This document shows positions 59,382-64,000 of a stretch of DNA of 64,000 nt, one piece after another (the first letter of the stretch is position 1; each line of letters begins with the position of its first letter). The stretch lies in the NCBI RefSeq assembly GCF_005154805.1, contig NZ_CP039727.1:1175501-1239500 (forward strand). Direction: 5' to 3'. This DNA is from Bacillus sp. S3. GTDB lineage: Bacteria; Bacillota; Bacilli; Bacillales; Cytobacillaceae. The notes beneath the pieces were generated by a model. The model was not told where the DNA came from, did no database searches, and was given only the letters and a program-made list of their open reading frames with translations. Both the position numbers and the translations under genes were made by a program.

Positions 59382-59906
59382 ATGTCAGATAAAAATAATA
59401 AAATCCCGTTCAATGAAGATAACTATACACATAATATAAATCGCAACAATGAAAGAAAATTAGACCGCCGAGGATTCATGAAAACACTTGTTGGTGCAGC
59501 GGGTGTGTTCGCGGTATCCTCCCTTCCATGGGGAGTGCTGGCGGCAAAAGAATTAAATGGCCTTGGGGATAAAAAATATCCGAAGCAGAAAATTACTGAT
59601 GTTAGTTCATTGCCGATTGGGGATGCGGTTGATTTCGCTTTCCCTGGAGAGCATGACAGCGCAATATTAATTCGCCTTTCCGAGGAAAAATACGTGGCCT
59701 ATCAAAATGCATGTACCCATCTTCGCTGCCCAGTATTTTGGAAAAAGGACGAACAAGAAATGCTTTGCCCTTGTCATCACGGGAAATTTGATGTCGAAAC
59801 AGGTGCGCCTACCGCAGGGCCTCCAAGACGTCCGCTGCCTGAAATTCATGTAAAGGTAGAAAACGGTGCGGTTTATGCCGTGGGGGTGAAACGTTATGAA
59901 GCGTAG
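59382..59906 (+). CDS. Rieske [2Fe-2S] protein with twin-arginine signal
   Basis: 174 aa. N-terminal LDRRGFMK (Arg29-Arg30) precedes a hydrophobic stretch, a Tat signal/anchor. The C-terminal Rieske domain carries C111-T-H113 and C129-P-C-H132, the ligands of the cluster, with the usual 15-residue spacing between the pairs. A Tat-exported Rieske subunit in a Mo-reductase operon is uncommon and suggests electron exchange on the outer face. AGGAGGG upstream; its end overlaps the next small gene. Confidence 0.85.
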   Translation: MSDKNNKIPFNEDNYTHNINRNNERKLDRRGFMKTLVGAAGVFAVSSLPWGVLAAKELNGLGDKKYPKQKITDVSSLPIGDAVDFAFPGEHDSAILIRLSEEKYVAYQNACTHLRCPVFWKKDEQEMLCPCHHGKFDVETGAPTAGPPRRPLPEIHVKVENGAVYAVGVKRYEA

Positions 59907-60087
59907 TTACCTTCCTGTTGCACTCCTTCTAGCTGTTTTGATGTTAAACATTATTTTTACACAATATATGGTTCATCAATACTTTTATGAAAATTACACA
60001 AACACCATCATTGCTGCAGTCGTGAATGTGATTTTATTTCCAGTGGCCTTCCTTATTTATAAAAAAGGTGTGAATGTCAATGACTAG
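59896..60087 (+). CDS. Small two-segment membrane protein
   Basis: 63 aa with two hydrophobic segments (VALLLAVLMLNIIFTQY and IIAAVVNVILFPVAFLIY). It overlaps the Rieske gene by 11 bp and is followed by an unknown gene overlapping by eight bp, so it is translationally coupled in the operon. Function unknown; perhaps an assembly or stabilising subunit. Confidence 0.65.
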   Translation: MKRSYLPVALLLAVLMLNIIFTQYMVHQYFYENYTNTIIAAVVNVILFPVAFLIYKKGVNVND

Positions 60088-60391
60088 TGAAACCTATATT
60101 GATTTTTGTTTTGTAAGACCGGAATCAGGCGGTTTTGCAGCTGAAATTGATGAATTATTGAAAGATACCTTTGAAAAAAAACGGCTGAATTGGTTTTTAG
60201 AAGAAAAAACAATGGATGGTGCCGAGATGGTTGTAGCTGAAATAAAGGGAATGAGTGATTGGGGCTCAGAAGAAGAAACGATTAAGTTTATCGAGGAACA
60301 TGCAGGTGAGAAGTTTTGGGAGTATCTGCAGGGATATAAAATGTTCATCTATCCTGCTAAGAGAGGATGTAACAGCTGTGGAACCCATTAA
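60080..60391 (+). CDS. Hypothetical operon protein
   Basis: About 103 aa, soluble, acidic, ending KRGCNSCGTH with a CxxC pair. No family recognised. ATG 60080 is preferred over ATG 60074 because AAAGGTG needs the wider spacing. Overlaps both neighbours slightly. Confidence 0.6.
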   Translation: MTSETYIDFCFVRPESGGFAAEIDELLKDTFEKKRLNWFLEEKTMDGAEMVVAEIKGMSDWGSEEETIKFIEEHAGEKFWEYLQGYKMFIYPAKRGCNSCGTH

Positions 60392-60650
60392 ATTAGAGGA
60401 TGTAAAGCGCTTTGCCGGTGAATCTGTGGAGATTATCATCCATGACGAAGAGGGTGGCGACCAGGCACCTGCTGTGAAGAAAACGGTGAAGAAGGTTCAA
60501 TATTGCCCGGATGAAACACATATCCGATTTTACTTTGACGATTTTTATTTTCTCGCTGTGCCGCTTGCAAGTCGTGTAACAGAGACGGAAGATCAATGGT
60601 CAGCAACAGACCCCGAAAGTGGATTAACATATACAGTAAAAAAAGCGTAA
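60378..60650 (+). CDS. Hypothetical operon protein, last gene
   Basis: About 90 aa beginning MEPIKLEDVKRFAGESVEII from GTG 60378 (AGAGGATG site), beta-rich, with FYFDDFYFLAVPLASRV. Family unknown. Its start lies inside the preceding gene, so coupled. Possibly a small chaperone or regulatory subunit; no evidence. Confidence 0.6.
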   Translation: MEPIKLEDVKRFAGESVEIIIHDEEGGDQAPAVKKTVKKVQYCPDETHIRFYFDDFYFLAVPLASRVTETEDQWSATDPESGLTYTVKKA

Positions 60651-60670
60651 GTGCCCGTTTAGTGAAGTCT

Positions 60671-60698
60671 ACTAGCCGCTGGGCGCTGGAACTAGACA
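60671..60698. repeat. Inverted partial copy of the 55273 repeat
   Basis: ACTAGCCGCTGGGCGCTGGA and the following ACTAGACA match the reverse complement of the left end of the element at 55273 with one deletion and one substitution. Places truncated and full copies in opposite orientation around the oxidoreductase operon. Confidence 0.7.
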
Positions 60699-60708
60699 CT
60701 AAAAAAGG

Positions 60709-60744
60709 TTCAGGTCTTTTAATTAAGAACCTGGCTTTTTTTTA
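60709..60744 (+). terminator. Terminator of the oxidoreductase operon
   Basis: CAGGT-(C)TT...AAG-ACCTG stem followed by eight T, upstream of the kinase gene. Confidence 0.6.
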
Positions 60745-60761
60745 AATAAGGTGGTGTAAAA

Positions 60762-61415
60762 TTGGAGAATTTACATGCAAAGCAGCAGATTAGCTCCTAT
60801 ATCATTCATTCTCAAGAAGAGGAAATAAAACGAATTGCATTAGAACTGCACGAAGGTGTCGGCCAAAATCTGTACAGTATTTTAACAGGCTTGCAGTTTG
60901 TTGAATCAACAGCCAAAGAACCTCACATGAAAAATTATGTACGCGAAATGGAAATGCTGATTGAAAAGACGATTCAGGAAATAAGGCTGCTTTCAGTTGA
61001 ACTGCATCCACCTTCCTTAACAACTCTCGGTTTACTTCCCGCAATGAAAAGCTATATTAAACTATATACTTCGACATTTGGCATATTAGTCGATTTGGAG
61101 TCGACGGGTGAGGAAAAAACGATTCCTGAAAGAAATAGAATCGCTATTTTCCGTGTCTGCCAGGAGGCACTTACAAATATTGCGAAATATGCGGATACAT
61201 CTAATGTAAAAATGAATTTTGTCTGGAACATTCATGATTTAAAGATATCAATACACGATTTCGGTAGAGGATTTCAGCTTTTGGAACAGGAAGACGCTTA
61301 TCATTCACCGGGTCTTGCAGCCATGAAAGAAAGAATGCTTCTAACTGGCGGACACTGCACCATATCATCTAAAATAGGGGAAGGTACATCTATTGAACTA
61401 TCTCTGCCGATATAG
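60762..61415 (+). CDS. Soluble HisKA_3 histidine kinase (sensorless, NreB-like class)
   Basis: 217 aa: dimerisation domain with phospho-acceptor ALELHEGVGQNL (His30) and an ATPase domain with FRVCQEALTNIAKYA and DFGRGFQLLEQ. No membrane, PAS or cysteine-rich sensor region, unlike NreB. TTG 60762 follows AAGGTGG. Belongs to the NarX/NreB family and partners with the regulator next to it. A sensor-free kinase may depend on the GAF protein or the second kinase. Confidence 0.85.
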   Translation: MENLHAKQQISSYIIHSQEEEIKRIALELHEGVGQNLYSILTGLQFVESTAKEPHMKNYVREMEMLIEKTIQEIRLLSVELHPPSLTTLGLLPAMKSYIKLYTSTFGILVDLESTGEEKTIPERNRIAIFRVCQEALTNIAKYADTSNVKMNFVWNIHDLKISIHDFGRGFQLLEQEDAYHSPGLAAMKERMLLTGGHCTISSKIGEGTSIELSLPI

Positions 61416-61435
61416 AATTAAAGGAGAGTAAAGAA

Positions 61436-62089
61436 TTGATAAAAATCCTATTGGTTGATGACCATGCTGTTGTTAGAAGCGGCTTAAGAATGCTCCTTCA
61501 AACTAATCCCGAAATGGAAGTTGTCGGGGAGGCCTCTGAAGGAAATGAAGGAATTAAAAAAGCTGTAAAGCTCGAACCGGATGTTGTGGTTATGGACTTG
61601 AGCATGCCGCATGGAAAAGATGGTCTGTCGGCAACGACAGAATTGAAGAAGTTAAAACCTAAAATAAATATATTAATACTTACGATGCATGATGATGAGG
61701 AATACTTATTCCGTGCCATTCAAGGCGGAGCATCAGGCTGTATTTTAAAAAGTGCACCGCATGATGAATTAATGGCGGCGATCGAGTCCGTTGCTGCTGG
61801 CGATGCCTATCTTCATCCATCAGCACAGAAAAGGTTAATGGAAGAATATTTGGGCAGCCTTAAACAAGATGGCAGTGATACCTATAATCTTTTATCCGAT
61901 CGTGAAAAAGAGGTTTTAACATTAATAGCGAAAGGTTATTCCAACAAGGAAATAGCGGAGCAGCTAGTGATTAGTGTGAAAACGGTTGAAACTCATAAAG
62001 GAAACCTGATGGAAAAACTGCAAATGAAAACCCGGCCTGAGTTAGTGGAATATGCCGTTAAAAAGGGGTTATTAGGTTATGGTATTTAA
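61436..62089 (+). CDS. LuxR/NarL-family response regulator (NreC-like)
   Basis: 217 aa. Receiver with VDDHAVVRSG, phospho-acceptor Asp54 in VVMDLSMPHG, and a C-terminal LuxR HTH LSDREKEVLTLIAKGYSNKEIAEQLVISVKTVETHKGNLMEKL. Probably activates the oxidoreductase operon through the GC-rich palindrome at 55469. TTG 61436 follows GGAGAG. Confidence 0.88.
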   Translation: MIKILLVDDHAVVRSGLRMLLQTNPEMEVVGEASEGNEGIKKAVKLEPDVVVMDLSMPHGKDGLSATTELKKLKPKINILILTMHDDEEYLFRAIQGGASGCILKSAPHDELMAAIESVAAGDAYLHPSAQKRLMEEYLGSLKQDGSDTYNLLSDREKEVLTLIAKGYSNKEIAEQLVISVKTVETHKGNLMEKLQMKTRPELVEYAVKKGLLGYGI

Positions 62090-62104
62090 GGAGAATTGCC
62101 TCTG

Positions 62105-62554
62105 ATGAAAGAAATAAAGGATTTGGAAGCAGTTACGGACTTATGTAATAAATTGATGACTGAAGTGAATAGCGATTTTGTCGCTCTTGCATTCCAAAAT
62201 GAATCTGGACCTGACGTCAGGTGGCTTTATGCAGCGGGCAATTTAAATGATAAGTACCAACGAATAACGGTCCGTTTCGGAAAAGGAATTGCCGGGAAAG
62301 TGATTTCAAGTGGCAGCCCGATGATGATGACAAACTTTCCACAGGATATTTTAGGAAAAGTGACCGATTATCCTATCGCACTTGCTGAAAAACTGGTGTC
62401 CTCTTATGCGGTTCCTTTATTTTTTCATTCTGTTCCTAAAGGAGTATTGCTCGTGGGAAAACGAGAGAGCTATTCTTTTAATGAAGCGGAGCAGGATCAG
62501 GTAAAGGAAGCTGCGCTATCCTTGGAGCAATTTTTAAAAGAGCACGTTTTGTGA
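62105..62554 (+). CDS. GAF-domain protein (NreA-like)
   Basis: 149-aa single GAF domain: LMTEVNSDFVALAFQNE, VRFGKGIAGKVISSGSPMM and VPLFFHSVPKGVLLVGKRESYSF. In staphylococci, NreA is a GAF protein of similar length that binds nitrate and controls NreB. Its position between the regulator and the second kinase supports that role here. ATG 62105 is preferred over TTG 62096 because AAGGAG is then properly spaced. Confidence 0.78.
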   Translation: MKEIKDLEAVTDLCNKLMTEVNSDFVALAFQNESGPDVRWLYAAGNLNDKYQRITVRFGKGIAGKVISSGSPMMMTNFPQDILGKVTDYPIALAEKLVSSYAVPLFFHSVPKGVLLVGKRESYSFNEAEQDQVKEAALSLEQFLKEHVL

Positions 62555-62568
62555 TGCGGAGGATGGAA

Positions 62569-63588
62569 ATGGATAGAGAAATTCAGCAAACAAAAAATGA
62601 ACTGATAGATTATAAATTTGCCCTTGATGCATCTTCGATTGTTGCGATCACTGATTCAAGGGGTATGATTACATATGTGAATGATCAATTTTGCCATATT
62701 TCCAAGTATTCACGGGAAGAACTTTTGGGTCAGGACCATCGAATTATCAATTCCGGTTATCATTCTCGGAACTTTTTTAAACAGATGTGGCAAACGATTG
62801 GGACGGGGAAGGTTTGGAAAGGTGAAATTTGCAATTTAGCAAAAGATGGAACTTATTATTGGGTTGATACAACGATTGTTCCATTCTTAAACGAACAGAG
62901 TAAGCCATATCAATATGTAGCGATTCGCTACGAAATTACAGAGCGAAAGCGTGTAGAACAGGAATTACAGAAAATGATGACAACCATCATTGATGTACAG
63001 GAAGAGGAAAGAAAGCGCTTGTCACGAAATTTACATGATGGAATTGGGCAAAATCTTTATAGCCACCTTATAACCATCAACCGGCTCCATTCTCAAATGG
63101 ATCATCCATTGCTAGACCAGATGCAAATGGAAGCAACCCAATTAATTGAGGAAATCCGCGAAATTTCCTGGGAACTGCGGCCGTCTGTTTTAGATGACCT
63201 TGGTTTAGTACCAGCCATCCGTTCCTATTTATCCCGTTATTCAGACCATTACCATATCGATGTTTATTTTGATTGCGTTTTGAACCGGCGCCTAGATATC
63301 AGTATAGAACTGACAATTTACCGAATTATTCAGGAGGCGTTGACCAATATTCGTAAATATGCGGAAGTTTCGGACGCCACCGTGATTATTAGAGAGCTGG
63401 ATGATGTGGTACGGGTAATGATTGAAGACAAGGGGAAGGGGTTTAACATGGATGAGCGTTCGTCTGGAGTCGGTCTATTCAGCATGGATGAAAGAGCTCG
63501 CTCTGTTGGCGGTGAACTTACCATTAACGCTGTACCAGGGAAGGGAACCAAAATCATCTTGGAAGTACCCATTTCTACACAACAGTAA
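62569..63588 (+). CDS. PAS-domain HisKA_3 histidine kinase
   Basis: 339 aa: PAS/PAC domain (residues ~10-125; ITDSRGMITYVNDQFCHISKYSREELLG, WKGEICNLAKDGTYYWVDT), HisKA_3 with LHDGIGQNLYS (His156), and ATPase with YRIIQEALTNIRKYA and DKGKGFNMDE. Only two Cys occur in the PAS region, so it is unlikely to hold the O2-labile 4Fe-4S cluster of NreB. ATG 62569 is set by GGAGG. Second kinase for the same operon, probably for a further signal. Confidence 0.87.
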   Translation: MDREIQQTKNELIDYKFALDASSIVAITDSRGMITYVNDQFCHISKYSREELLGQDHRIINSGYHSRNFFKQMWQTIGTGKVWKGEICNLAKDGTYYWVDTTIVPFLNEQSKPYQYVAIRYEITERKRVEQELQKMMTTIIDVQEEERKRLSRNLHDGIGQNLYSHLITINRLHSQMDHPLLDQMQMEATQLIEEIREISWELRPSVLDDLGLVPAIRSYLSRYSDHYHIDVYFDCVLNRRLDISIELTIYRIIQEALTNIRKYAEVSDATVIIRELDDVVRVMIEDKGKGFNMDERSSGVGLFSMDERARSVGGELTINAVPGKGTKIILEVPISTQQ

Positions 63589-63617
63589 AAGAGGATGTCT
63601 TAATGGACATCCTCTTT
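63588..63617. terminator. Bidirectional terminator
   Basis: AAAGAGGATGTC/GACATCCTCTTT stem of 12 bp with a 6-base loop, between the kinase and the reverse-strand glnS; T runs on the right. Confidence 0.85.
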
Positions 63618-63634
63618 CTACGTTAACATTGTTC

Positions 63635-64000
63635 TTATAGTTTAAAGGAGCTTTTTAATGAAACAATCCGGTTAAACACTAGTTTGTCCACTGTTGTATC
63701 CTTAGGATCGACGTTGAAGTAGCCGTGTCTAAAGAATTGGAACTTTTCCTGTGGTCTGCTTTCTCTCATGTTTGGTTCAACAAAGCCCTGCAGTACTTCC
63801 AATGAGTTTGGATTGACATGATCAAGGAATGTTTTTCCCTCGTCAGCATCTTCTTCCGTTTCGTCCAAAATTAACGGTTCATATAAACGGAATTCAGCAG
63901 GAACGGCATGGGTTACTTCTACCCAATGAATGGTTCCTTTTACTTTTCGGCCAGTAAAGCCGGTGCCGGATTTTGTTTCTGGATCATAGCTGCAGCGCAG
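63635..64000 (-). CDS. glnS: Glutaminyl-tRNA synthetase, C-terminal part (cut by window)
   Basis: The reverse strand from the window edge to the stop at 63635 encodes 121 residues: [40 protein letters not shown], a short acidic linker, [28 protein letters not shown] and [11 protein letters not shown]. These are the distal and proximal beta-barrel anticodon-binding domains of GlnRS. B. subtilis and most Firmicutes lack GlnRS and make Gln-tRNA through GatCAB, so presence is unusual for the group. The N-terminal part and start are outside the window. Confidence 0.88.
   Translation of the reverse strand: MRCSYDPETKSGTGFTGRKVKGTIHWVEVTHAVPAEFRLYEPLILDETEEDADEGKTFLDHVNPNSLEVLQGFVEPNMRESRPQEKFQFFRHGYFNVDPKDTTVDKLVFNRIVSLKSSFKL

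Noticed and set aside
62569..63588. PAS kinase as a true oxygen-sensing NreB
   Set aside because: Lacks the four-cysteine iron-sulphur set; only two isolated Cys in the PAS region.
1..64000. CRISPR arrays, tRNA/rRNA genes, intact insertion sequences or prophage
   Set aside because: No regularly spaced repeats, tRNA cloverleaf sequences, transposase or phage structural genes were seen.

Overview
The window looks like a low-GC, spore-forming Bacillaceae chromosome (Bacillus sensu lato; a Neobacillus or Mesobacillus type genome would fit, but this is inference). The evidence is the AGGAGG-type ribosome binding sites, frequent TTG/GTG starts, U-tailed hairpin terminators, tnrA, yfkAB, Art-type ABC genes, a sigma-K type promoter before a coat-like protein, and a Spo0A-type box. 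No rRNA, tRNA, CRISPR array, prophage or intact insertion sequence was seen. Both ends cut genes: an ammonium transporter on the left and glutaminyl-tRNA synthetase on the right.

Layout. 0-2 kb: nitrogen control (amt, tnrA, each with a TnrA-type box) and a repeat-rich coat-like protein. 2.2-2.5 kb: a decayed fragment of a quinol nitric oxide reductase gene. 2.5-5 kb: a polar amino-acid ABC importer. 5-9 kb: a membrane zincin-like protein, an unknown protein and a TPR-dynamin GTPase. 9-12.8 kb: an OmpR-type two-component system plus an ECF sigma factor. 12.9-18.8 kb: an amidohydrolase, NhaC antiporter, orphan regulator, enolase-superfamily enzyme and GNAT; two copies of one direct-repeat operator tie the antiporter, the regulator and the enzyme together. 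18.9-26.4 kb: small accessory enzymes, RtcB, a LysR regulator and a methyltransferase. 27.5-37.4 kb: an acyl-CoA catabolic cluster run by a CBS-PAS-AAA+ sigma-54 activator, with two sigma-54 promoters and paired candidate activator sites. 37.5-51 kb: TraB/GumN protein, RecQ, an ABC exporter, a formate/nitrite transporter, YfkAB radical SAM protein, an MFS pump, a split ThrE exporter, a C39-like peptidase and an amidase.

The most novel part is 51.2-55.3 kb. A membrane histidine kinase and an HD-GYP protein share a related multi-pass membrane sensor domain. The HD-GYP gene overlaps, by ATGA, a 23-codon gene for a basic peptide ending in a Cys-Trp-Trp-Cys segment. A terminator hairpin then separates it from a gene for a PqqD-like/M50-type peptide metalloprotease. 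This looks like a compact peptide maturation or signalling locus.

At 55.4-63.6 kb lies a molybdenum oxidoreductase operon (NarI-like cytochrome b, Mo-bisMGD catalytic subunit, four-cluster ferredoxin, Tat-type Rieske protein, three small proteins). It is preceded by a GC-rich palindrome and a large leader hairpin, bracketed by inverted copies of a repeat, and followed by an Nre-like sensor set (soluble kinase, LuxR-type regulator, GAF protein, PAS kinase). With amt/tnrA, the formate/nitrite transporter and the nitric oxide reductase remnant, it points to a facultative nitrate-using organism that has lost at least one denitrification gene.
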